DNA from: a virus
Virus record (IMG/VR): IMGVR_UViG_3300038825_000013
Coordinates: 1 to 22,667 of that record
Reading direction: 5' to 3' (one strand)
DNA: 22,667 nucleotides
Made by a program: the position numbers and the translations under genes. This document shows positions 14,920 through 22,022 of this stretch, one piece after another. A model generated the notes under the pieces. The model searched no databases. It was not told the DNA's origin and saw nothing but the letters and a program-made list of their open reading frames with translations. Within the stretch, counting starts at the first letter, position 1. Every line of letters starts with the position of its first letter.

Positions 14920-15313
14920 TAAAGTTGTTGATTTATACCCACAGCAAGAACTTGAGCCGTGGGAAATAGAATGGAAAAAATGTAAGCCGTTACTTGTAAA
15001 GGCAATGAAGTATCAAGACACCTATACAATTAACGACATAGAGGATAAAATAAGAAACGGAATAGCCTTTTTATGGCCTGGTAAGGAATCCGTCATAGTT
15101 ACTGAATGTGTTGCATTTAGCCAAAAAAATATCATGCACATCTTATGTGCAAGTGGCAAATACGAAGAAATAGAACAAATATATAAATGCATAGAACAAC
15201 ACGCAAAAGAAATAGGCATAAATAAAATTACATTAATAGGCAGAAAAGGTTGGTTTAGAAAAATAAAACATTTAGGTTTTAAGCCAGAATACCTAGTTAG
15301 CAAAGATTTATAA
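14903..15313 (+). CDS. Possible GNAT-fold-like phage protein (degenerate)
   Basis: This 136-residue protein looks like a family of phage proteins with an acetyltransferase-like fold that sits just before ejection-type virion genes, a position comparable to T7 gp13. The pattern is a helix with acidic residues (DTYTINDIEDKIRNGIAFLW), strands VIVTECVAF and IMHILCASG, a helix (YEEIEQIYKCIEQHAKEIGI), a strand ITLIGRKGW and a final LGFKPEYLVSKDL. The acetyl-CoA binding motif Q/R-x-x-G-x-G/A is not visible, so enzyme activity is unlikely. A structural or assembly role is more probable. The resemblance is weak and from memory. Confidence 0.6.
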   Translation: MQKATNKVVDLYPQQELEPWEIEWKKCKPLLVKAMKYQDTYTINDIEDKIRNGIAFLWPGKESVIVTECVAFSQKNIMHILCASGKYEEIEQIYKCIEQHAKEIGINKITLIGRKGWFRKIKHLGFKPEYLVSKDL

Positions 15314-15324
15314 GAGGAATAGAA

Positions 15325-16311
15325 ATGGCAGCAGCATTACCAATATTAACAACCGCTGGAAAAGTAGCTGGAGCAGCTGGTGCTGTTAAAGGTTTATTCG
15401 ATGGTGGAAGCACAGGTCAAACTCAAGCATCAATGATGGTTGATCCACAAACTCAAGCAATACAAAGAGATTTATACGAGAAAGCGCAAGCTGCATCACA
15501 ACAACCTTTCGTACCCTACACAGGGCCTATGGTTGCTGGTTTCTCACCAGATCAGTTACGAGCATTTGGTGCTACCAGAGGTATGTTTGAAAGAACTCAA
15601 GCACTCGATCCTGTTTCAAGGTTAAGTGAACTTTCTGGACAACCAGCACCGTCTTTATTGGGTGCAGACATTGGTGCATATCAAAGTCCATACACTTCTC
15701 AAGTTATAGAGCAATCCATGCAAGATATTCAGCGACAAGCGGATATTGCTAGAGGTGGTGCGCAAGCTAGGGCAATTGGTGCGGGTGCATTTGGTGGTTC
15801 TCGATCTGCTTTATTGGAAGGTGAGTCACAAAGACCTTTTGCAGAAGCTATGGCAAGAACATCTGCGGGCTTGCGTGAGGCGGGCTTTGGTAGGGCGCAG
15901 AGGGCAGCAGAATCAGACATTGAAAGACAAATGAGAAACAGAATGTTTCAAGCAGACTTACAAAGAGGTTTGCTTGGTGAACAGTATCGTGGTTTAGGTT
16001 TGCTAGGTGGTATTGGTGGTCAACAGCAAGCGTTGCAACAGCAAGCGATAGCTGCTGGGCGGGGTGAGTTCCAGAGAGCATTAGATTATCCACAACGACA
16101 ACTTGGATTACTGGCAACTGGTGTGAGTGGAGTTACACCAAGTAGAACACAAACAGAAAGATACAGTCCTGGTATATTTGATAGACTGTCTGCTGGTATT
16201 GGTTTATATGAGCAAGCACAACCATTTTTAGGTAGTTTGTTTCAATCACCTTCTACCCAATCATGGAGAGAAAACCCAGAACAATATATTTCAGATTTAG
16301 GATTTAGTTAA
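15325..16311 (+). CDS. Putative internal virion / DNA-ejection protein A
   Basis: This 328-residue Ala/Gly/Gln-rich protein carries a pattern I recall from many podophage internal or tail proteins: a Gly/Ala-rich N-terminus (GKVAGAAGAVKGLFDGG), QPFVPYTGPMVAGFSPDQL, YQSPYTSQVIEQSMQDIQRQ, and the hallmark GAGAFGGSRSALLEGE around residue 150. A long amphipathic, glutamine-rich helical region follows. There is no signal peptide. An AGAGGA ribosome site precedes the ATG. Together with the next two genes it forms a block in the place where podophages encode the proteins ejected into the host with the DNA. The family is well represented in phages but its function is inferred. Confidence 0.72.
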   Translation: MAAALPILTTAGKVAGAAGAVKGLFDGGSTGQTQASMMVDPQTQAIQRDLYEKAQAASQQPFVPYTGPMVAGFSPDQLRAFGATRGMFERTQALDPVSRLSELSGQPAPSLLGADIGAYQSPYTSQVIEQSMQDIQRQADIARGGAQARAIGAGAFGGSRSALLEGESQRPFAEAMARTSAGLREAGFGRAQRAAESDIERQMRNRMFQADLQRGLLGEQYRGLGLLGGIGGQQQALQQQAIAAGRGEFQRALDYPQRQLGLLATGVSGVTPSRTQTERYSPGIFDRLSAGIGLYEQAQPFLGSLFQSPSTQSWRENPEQYISDLGFS

Positions 16312-17028
16312 ATGGCAATACAAGATTTATTAAGAACTTTAGGTCAAAGAGCAAGCACAGGCTTGGAAAGAATGGCAACCGATGAGAGGTCTGGATTAGA
16401 AAATCTAGGCAGAGCTTTCGAGATTGCTGGCGCAAGACTATCTGGCGATCCAAGAAGAATGGCTTTTATTGCTCAACAACAAGAAAACGAAAGAAGAAGA
16501 AAAGAAATTGCGTTAGAAAAAGCAAAAATTGAACAAAGAAAATCAGATGCTCAAAAAAAATTAGATATGCTATTAGAAGAAGGCGCAATGACAAAAGAAA
16601 TGTATGAGTTAGCTTCTCTTAATCCAGAAAGATATGCGGGTGTTAGGTTGCAAGCAATGGAGCAACAAAGATTGCAAGACATTAAAACTAAAGAAATTAA
16701 AGATCAAAAAAATAACTTGATAGATCAATTAGTTGAAGATGGGATGCCAGAAAAAAAAGCAAGAGCTGCGGTAGAAGGCATATCACCTAATTATTTTGCT
16801 GATGATAGTGTTACTCCTTTAAGCCCTAGTCAACAAATTAATAGTATAAAATTAGTTATATTGCAAAAGATACAACAAGGAATAAAACCAGAAGATTTGC
16901 CAGAAGGTGAAAAAACTATTTACGATGAATTTATGAAAAATAAAACCGCTGAAAGTATTTTTGAATCTTTAGGTATAGACATTACTGGTGGTAAATCCAA
17001 TACCTTAGAAATTAACAAGATTGAATAA
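16312..17028 (+). CDS. Coiled-coil virion protein (putative ejection protein B)
   Basis: This 238-residue protein starts directly after the previous stop (TAAATG). The first 50 residues resemble the N-terminus of phage internal proteins (MAIQDLLRTLGQRASTGLER, SGLENLGRAFEIAGARLSGD, PRRMAFIAQQQENER). The middle is a long charged coiled coil (about residues 55-150). No enzyme motif or membrane segment is visible. Its close packing between the two ejection-type genes suggests the three products act together in the virion core or in DNA delivery, which is inference. Confidence 0.7.
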   Translation: MAIQDLLRTLGQRASTGLERMATDERSGLENLGRAFEIAGARLSGDPRRMAFIAQQQENERRRKEIALEKAKIEQRKSDAQKKLDMLLEEGAMTKEMYELASLNPERYAGVRLQAMEQQRLQDIKTKEIKDQKNNLIDQLVEDGMPEKKARAAVEGISPNYFADDSVTPLSPSQQINSIKLVILQKIQQGIKPEDLPEGEKTIYDEFMKNKTAESIFESLGIDITGGKSNTLEINKIE

Positions 17029-17032
17029 TGAT

Positions 17033-20017
17033 ATGTCTGTTTACCAAATCACCGATCCTAATACTGGTAAAACTTTAAAGGTAACAAGCAACAGACAGCC
17101 TACGCAACAAGAGGCAAGAGATATATTTTCTGGTCAGCTTGGTAGTGCAACTATGCAACCAGAAAAACTTACGGAAGAAAACATAGTAAAAAATTTAGAC
17201 TGGATTAATGCCTCAAAATCAATATATAAATTAAACGAAGGCGCAGATGCCCCTGACCTCGACTCTGATAAACAGTACGCAAATTATGGTTTACGTTATA
17301 TGGGTTTATTTAACTATAACCTTCCAAAGATGGGTTTAGAAGCCACGCAACTAACTAAAGCTACAGATCAGCAAAAAAAAGATTTTGTTACATTGATGGA
17401 TATGTATGATGAGAAAGAAGCTAGTTTTGCTGGTTTTGGTAGATTTGCAAAAGGTGTACTAACTGACCCAACTACTTATGCTGGTATCGGAACATTTGGT
17501 GCAGCAACTGCTGGTGCGCAAGCATTAAAACAAGGAATAAAAGAGGGTGTAAAACAAGCAACTAAAGCGGGTGTAAAACAGGGTGCAAAAGTTGGTGCAA
17601 TAGAAGGTTCTGTTTATGCAACCGCAGACAATGCACTTAGACAATCAGCTAGAATACAAGCTGGTCAACAAGAAGGTTTTGATTTAAAACAATCTGGAAA
17701 AGCAGCTTTAATTGGTGCGGGGGCTGGATCAGTTTTAGGTGGAACTGTTGGTGGTATTGGTAGCAGAAACTCAGCAATAAAAACACAACAACAATTACAA
17801 AAAATGGAAGCTGAGTCTGTTATTGATACATCTTCTACTGTTAAAGAAGCAAAGGAAAGCATCAAGCCAAATGTAGAAAAATTTGATAGAAAATTAGCAG
17901 AAGATGTTAGACAAGAAGTTGCAGACGTAAAACAAGACTTACAAACAGATTTTAATTTAGATATCAGTCAAAAAGGAATTGATGTTGGTATTGAAGTATT
18001 AGATGAATTACAAATACCAAGAGACCCAAATATAAAAATATCAGATCAATTATTCGATGCTTTGCAATTAGTAAATAAAAACGAAACATACAGAAATGCT
18101 TTTACTGATGTATTAAAAAGAAACAATATAAATGAAATTCAATTTGCACAACTTTGGAGATTGGGTGCTTCTGATGCTGGTCGAAGGTTGGCTCAATTAA
18201 GTGTGGCAAAAAAAGCAATGAAAGATATTGGTCAACAAATATCTGAAACTGCACCGCAAGAAGGGATGGCAAGCTCACTCATTAAATCTTTTGGCGATAC
18301 AGCATACAAACTAGATAACGTAAGACGAGGGCTTTTAGTAAGCCAAGTAGCCACTTCTATGAGAAACTTTACAGCGCAAGTAGGTAGAGTTGGTGTGCAT
18401 ACTTTAACTAAAGGTATGGATAATATTCTAAACAGAACATTTAATCCTATGCGTAGGTTATTTGGAAAAGAAGAAGTTCCAGTAGATCAAACAGAAACTT
18501 TTGGTTTATTGTTAAATTTAACAAGCAATAAAAAGAAAGCCAAAGAAGCAACAGAATTTGCCACTAAATATTTTGTTAATGAAAAAGATAGATTGTTTAA
18601 TAACTATGCTTCTGAGGTCGCATCTGCTGCAGATACTCAAACACTAAAAGGTGCGCAAAAAGTAGTTGATGGTTTAAACGTAATAAATAGGATGCAAGAA
18701 TTTTATTACAGAAGGGGAATGTTTGCTGCTTCTTTAGATAAAACTTTAAAGAAAAAAGGAATATCTTTAGATGATGTTGTAAAAAATAATGACACCAAAG
18801 CAATTACTAAAGCTGATGTAGAAAAAGCAGTTGATGATGCTTTAGAGTTTACTTATGCAAAAACACCAGATAATAAGATTGGTAAAGCTTTTGTAGATAT
18901 ATCTAACTCTATACCTTTTTTAACTACAGGATTAATTCCATTTGCTAGGTTTATGACCAATGCAATGAAGTTCCAATACCAGCATAGTCCATTAGGGCCT
19001 TTATCTTTACTCTCAGGAAAAGAAAGAGCCAAAGTTGCTGCTGGAGATATGGGCGTATTTAGTAGGGCTATGATAGGAACATCATTATTAATGGGAACTA
19101 TTGAGGCAAAACGCAGAGGATTTGGTTCTGAAAAATGGTATGAAATGCAAACCGAAGATGGAAAAACAATAGATATGCGACCTTACTTTCCTTTAACACC
19201 ATATTTATTGGTTGCTGATTTAATAGTAAGGGCAGAAGACGGCAGAATACCACCAAACGCAAAAGATGTTATACAGGGTTTAACTGGAGCGCAGTTTAGG
19301 GCTGGTGCTGGTTTAGCTTTAGTTGATAATTTTATAAATGAAATATCTGGTGTAAGCAATGAGGCAAGAATTTCAAAGGCTGTAGCTAGATTTACTTCTG
19401 AGGTTCTGGGTGGTTTTTTAACTCCATTAAGAATGTTTGGAGATTTTATAGAACAAGATCAGCCATTTAGAACTGCATTACCAGAAACACAAACATACGG
19501 AGATATTCCATCTGCTGTAGTAGAGCAGTTGAAAACTAGTATACCTGGTATTAGAGAAACTTTGCCAGAAGCAGAATCTCCAACAAGAGCAGAAACACCT
19601 GGCAGACCAGAAACAGTAAAGCTACCTTTTACTGACATAGAGCTACCTGGCCCATTAACAAGACAATTAACTGGTGTTACTGTTAGAGAACAAAAAAATC
19701 TCGCTGAAAAAGAATTAGACAGATTAGGATTTAAAAGAATAGACATATTGCCTTACACTGGAGATAGAACAGCAGATCAGATAATGGCTAAATACATGGG
19801 GCCATTGGTTGAGAATTTAATATCAAGATTAGTAGTAGCACCAAAATATCAAAAATTAAATAATCCAGCTAAAGAGTTAGTAATGCGTGAAGCTCTCAAG
19901 GAAATCAGAAAAGAAATAAAACCATTTGCACAAGCAGAAGACCCGCAAAGATTTGCGCAAATACAATACAACAGATTAAGTAGAGCTGTAAGAAAGATAG
20001 TTGAAAGAGCAAAATAA
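17033..20017 (+). CDS. Large internal virion / DNA-ejection protein
   Basis: This is the largest protein of the window, 994 residues from ATG 17033. A TTG four codons upstream (17021) is in frame but lies inside the previous gene, and the sequence MSVYQITDPNTGKTLKVT is a typical phage protein start. The N-terminal small domain (about 1-35) has the pattern YQITDPNTGKTLKVT then PTQQEARDIF, often seen at the start of large virion proteins. Gly/Ala-rich hydrophobic stretches at about 224-241 (ALIGAGAGSVLGGTVGGIG) and 627-641 (IPFLTTGLIPFARFM) could insert into membranes. Long helices fill much of the rest. I see no lytic transglycosylase motif. Size, hydrophobic helices and position suggest a T7 gp16-like or P22 ejection role. 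Confidence 0.75.
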   Translation: MSVYQITDPNTGKTLKVTSNRQPTQQEARDIFSGQLGSATMQPEKLTEENIVKNLDWINASKSIYKLNEGADAPDLDSDKQYANYGLRYMGLFNYNLPKMGLEATQLTKATDQQKKDFVTLMDMYDEKEASFAGFGRFAKGVLTDPTTYAGIGTFGAATAGAQALKQGIKEGVKQATKAGVKQGAKVGAIEGSVYATADNALRQSARIQAGQQEGFDLKQSGKAALIGAGAGSVLGGTVGGIGSRNSAIKTQQQLQKMEAESVIDTSSTVKEAKESIKPNVEKFDRKLAEDVRQEVADVKQDLQTDFNLDISQKGIDVGIEVLDELQIPRDPNIKISDQLFDALQLVNKNETYRNAFTDVLKRNNINEIQFAQLWRLGASDAGRRLAQLSVAKKAMKDIGQQISETAPQEGMASSLIKSFGDTAYKLDNVRRGLLVSQVATSMRNFTAQVGRVGVHTLTKGMDNILNRTFNPMRRLFGKEEVPVDQTETFGLLLNLTSNKKKAKEATEFATKYFVNEKDRLFNNYASEVASAADTQTLKGAQKVVDGLNVINRMQEFYYRRGMFAASLDKTLKKKGISLDDVVKNNDTKAITKADVEKAVDDALEFTYAKTPDNKIGKAFVDISNSIPFLTTGLIPFARFMTNAMKFQYQHSPLGPLSLLSGKERAKVAAGDMGVFSRAMIGTSLLMGTIEAKRRGFGSEKWYEMQTEDGKTIDMRPYFPLTPYLLVADLIVRAEDGRIPPNAKDVIQGLTGAQFRAGAGLALVDNFINEISGVSNEARISKAVARFTSEVLGGFLTPLRMFGDFIEQDQPFRTALPETQTYGDIPSAVVEQLKTSIPGIRETLPEAESPTRAETPGRPETVKLPFTDIELPGPLTRQLTGVTVREQKNLAEKELDRLGFKRIDILPYTGDRTADQIMAKYMGPLVENLISRLVVAPKYQKLNNPAKELVMREALKEIRKEIKPFAQAEDPQRFAQIQYNRLSRAVRKIVERAK

Positions 20018-20023
20018 CCCTAT

Positions 20024-20461
20024 ATGAACAGAGCAACACAAAGGCTCGGCAAGTCAGGTGAATATTTTACCGCTTCCGTTTTGTCTTTGATTAGCGACTA
20101 TGTGATTGTAAACACCGATGGTGCGCAAGCAGATGTATTATTTGAATATGAATCGGATTTTTTAAAAGTACAAGTAAAAACAAAATCCAAAAGACATAGC
20201 TCAAGACCAGGTTGGAAGTTCGATATAAGGCGCGGTTCTCATTCTAGCGAAAGATTTTTTAGAAAAGGTTATGTAGATTTATTTGCTTTGTACTGCGCTA
20301 AGTATAAAAAAATATTGTTTTATCCTTTCCATAAAGCAATAAATGATAAAGGTCATTCTAAAAATTGTATTTATGTTACAGATGACAACATGAAAAATGC
20401 TAACAGTATGGAAAGTTTAGAATCTGCATTACAATCGCTAAAAGAATATAATAGTAAATAA
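20024..20461 (+). CDS. PD-(D/E)XK nuclease-like protein (resolvase/endonuclease type)
   Basis: This 145-residue protein has the core of the PD-(D/E)XK nuclease fold: a helix with KSGEYFTASVL (E13), then D37 in QADVLFEY, and QVKTK with the Q-x-K motif at Q50-V51-K52. It resembles a family of small endonuclease-like or Holliday-junction-resolvase-like proteins (KSGEYF, VNTDGAQADVL, LKVQVKTKS). Such proteins may trim or resolve branched DNA before packaging, or attack host DNA. It lies between the ejection protein and the membrane-protein/curli genes, an unusual place for a nuclease. It has only a weak ribosome site before ATG 20024. All three acidic/Lys catalytic positions appear intact. Confidence 0.75.
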   Translation: MNRATQRLGKSGEYFTASVLSLISDYVIVNTDGAQADVLFEYESDFLKVQVKTKSKRHSSRPGWKFDIRRGSHSSERFFRKGYVDLFALYCAKYKKILFYPFHKAINDKGHSKNCIYVTDDNMKNANSMESLESALQSLKEYNSK

Positions 20462-20484
20462 GAATGTAATTAAGCGGTAATACC

Positions 20485-20835
20485 ATGAACGAAGCGATTG
20501 AATTCATTAATCAAGTAGGATTCCCAATAGCAAGTGCATTGGGTTTAGGTATATTTATATGGAAATTAATAAACCGAATTATTGATGGTATGGAACAAAA
20601 GATAGATGTCGTTGATGAAAAAGTAGATGCCAGTTTAAACGCAATGGAAGAAAGACTCAGCACTAAACTGGATGCTCAACATGGCATTATAGTGGCTCTT
20701 ATAGACCGGGTACGCGCTCTTGATAATCAAACAATCAGGCAAGATGTCTTATTAAAAACATTACTTGGCGCACCAAACTTAATAGAAATTGATAAAATAG
20801 CAAAGGCCGAACGTGAAGATCAGCGCAAAGATTAG
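20485..20835 (+). CDS. Membrane-anchored coiled-coil protein preceding csgF (holin-like?)
   Basis: This 116-residue protein has one N-terminal hydrophobic helix (about residues 11-28, GFPIASALGLGIFIWKLI) and a long charged helical region after it (about 35-100) with heptad-like spacing. This layout recalls the small BhlA/UviB-type holin-like proteins and other phage membrane proteins, and matches the architecture of the protein at 5399-5638. Its 3' end overlaps the csgF start by 23 bases, so csgF translation is probably coupled to it. It could be a holin, a superinfection-exclusion protein, or an inner-membrane partner of the curli secretion genes. Sequence alone does not decide. Confidence 0.65.
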   Translation: MNEAIEFINQVGFPIASALGLGIFIWKLINRIIDGMEQKIDVVDEKVDASLNAMEERLSTKLDAQHGIIVALIDRVRALDNQTIRQDVLLKTLLGAPNLIEIDKIAKAEREDQRKD

Positions 20836-21256
20836 TTTATTGGTATTATTTGCAAGTAATTTAGTTGCAGATGAAATATCATTCAGATTTAAAAGCCCTA
20901 GCTTTTCTGGTGTTAACAGTTCTTCACATTACTTAACAATCGAGAATCAAGAGAACACCAGAAGGCAGAGCATTAAAGATGAAATACAGGCATACCAAGA
21001 CGAACTCGCAAGAGAAGCGGATAACACAACACTGGCAAGATTTATACGCAACTTGGAATCTCGTATTTATGCACAGTTAAGCCGTCAAATGGTAGAACAA
21101 CTGTTTGGCGAAACACCACAGAAAGAAGGTAAACTTGAGCTAGAAGGTAATACGATTGAATATGTTGTTGAAGATGAAACAATTACTCTTATCATCACAG
21201 ATGAAACAGGCGGTACGACTTCTATTACTGTTCCTATTGGTAGCTTTACTTTCTAG
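20813..21256 (+). CDS. csgF: Curli assembly/transport component CsgF
   Basis: CsgF is a secreted factor that binds the CsgG pore in the outer membrane, with its N-terminus forming a second constriction in the channel, and helps anchor the curli nucleator at the cell surface. This 147-residue protein starts at a GTG (MKISAKISLLVLFASNLVA) with an AAAGG ribosome site six bases upstream. It has a type I signal peptide with cleavage after A19. The mature N-terminus (EISFRFKSPSFSG) has the CsgF signature F-x-F-x-N/S-P-x-F-x-G, compared with MTFQFRNPNFGG in E. coli. The C-terminus (YVVEDETITLIITDETGGTT, then SITVPIGSF) matches the CsgF beta strands. Length is close to E. coli CsgF (138). The 3' end overlaps csgG by 56 bases. 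Confidence 0.92.
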   Translation: MKISAKISLLVLFASNLVADEISFRFKSPSFSGVNSSSHYLTIENQENTRRQSIKDEIQAYQDELAREADNTTLARFIRNLESRIYAQLSRQMVEQLFGETPQKEGKLELEGNTIEYVVEDETITLIITDETGGTTSITVPIGSFTF

Positions 21257-22022
21257 TTGCGCACCAAGATATAGCTCTCTATTAGAAGAAGGCGGTCTGC
21301 CTTATATAGTAATAGAAAAAGCATCAATACTAGAGCTACAAAACGAAGAACTTCTAAATCTAAAGCCAGCAAAAAGAAAACCAGTAATAGCTGTATATCC
21401 TAATAGCTTTAAAGATATGACAGGACAGAGAAGGAGTAACTCGCAATTCGCCTTATTCTCAACCGCTATTACTCAAGCACCAGAAGCACTTTTAATTAGA
21501 GCATTAAAACACGCATCGAATGGTGAGTTCTTTCAAGTAGCAGAACGAGTTGGATTAGACAGTTTAACCAAAGAAAGGCAATTAATACGTTCAACAAGAG
21601 AAACATTTGAAGAGGAGAGTACTGTCAAACCTCTTTTGTTGGCTGGGTTATTGGTACAGGGTGCTGTCCTTTCCATAGATTCTAACATTAGAAGCGGTGG
21701 AATGGGTGCGCGTTATTTGGGGATAGGAAGCTCTAAAGAGTATCGGGAAGATTTAATTACTATTTCATTACGCTTGGTTTCTGTTTCCACAGGGGAAGTT
21801 TTAATTGAAGTATTGATAAATAAAAGTATTATCTCAGTAGGGCTGTCGCAAGACTTGTTTCGTTTTATATCTAATGGAACTGAGTTAGTTGAAATAGAAG
21901 GTGGCGCAGCAGAGAATGAAAGTACATCAATCGCATTGCAACAATCAATCGAACAAGGAGTATTACAAATAATTAAGATAGGAATTAGCAAGGGGTATTG
22001 GGAATATGAAGAAATTAATTAG
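21201..22022 (+). CDS. csgG: Curli secretion pore lipoprotein CsgG
   Basis: CsgG forms a nonameric outer-membrane channel that exports curli subunits. From ATG 21201 the protein has 273 residues (277 in E. coli). It begins with a lipoprotein signal (RLLLLFLLVALLSSC), lipid-attachment Cys 20. Family landmarks follow: IAVYPNSFKDMTGQ, the constriction-loop region with the conserved FSTA at residues 86-89, then ERVGLDSLTKERQLIRSTRE. The first barrel hairpin has the diagnostic SNIRSGGMGARYLGIG at 161-176, and the second LRLVSVSTGEVL. In E. coli the constriction is Tyr51, Asn55 and Phe56 (mature numbering). Here the Phe is kept, while the Asn position appears to be Leu and no Tyr is visible. An in-frame ATG at 21156 would add 15 residues; I prefer 21201 as it gives a normal lipoprotein signal. 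Confidence 0.94.
   Translation: MKQAVRLLLLFLLVALLSSCAPRYSSLLEEGGLPYIVIEKASILELQNEELLNLKPAKRKPVIAVYPNSFKDMTGQRRSNSQFALFSTAITQAPEALLIRALKHASNGEFFQVAERVGLDSLTKERQLIRSTRETFEEESTVKPLLLAGLLVQGAVLSIDSNIRSGGMGARYLGIGSSKEYREDLITISLRLVSVSTGEVLIEVLINKSIISVGLSQDLFRFISNGTELVEIEGGAAENESTSIALQQSIEQGVLQIIKIGISKGYWEYEEIN

Noticed and set aside
14903-15313. Active GNAT acetyltransferase
   Set aside because: The acetyl-CoA binding motif is not visible; only the general strand-helix pattern fits.
17021-17032. TTG start for the large ejection protein
   Set aside because: ATG 17033 gives a typical phage N-terminus; the TTG lies within the preceding gene and adds only four residues.
21156-21200. Upstream ATG for CsgG
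   Set aside because: It would lengthen the positively charged region before the lipoprotein signal by 15 residues and deepen the overlap with csgF; it cannot be fully excluded.
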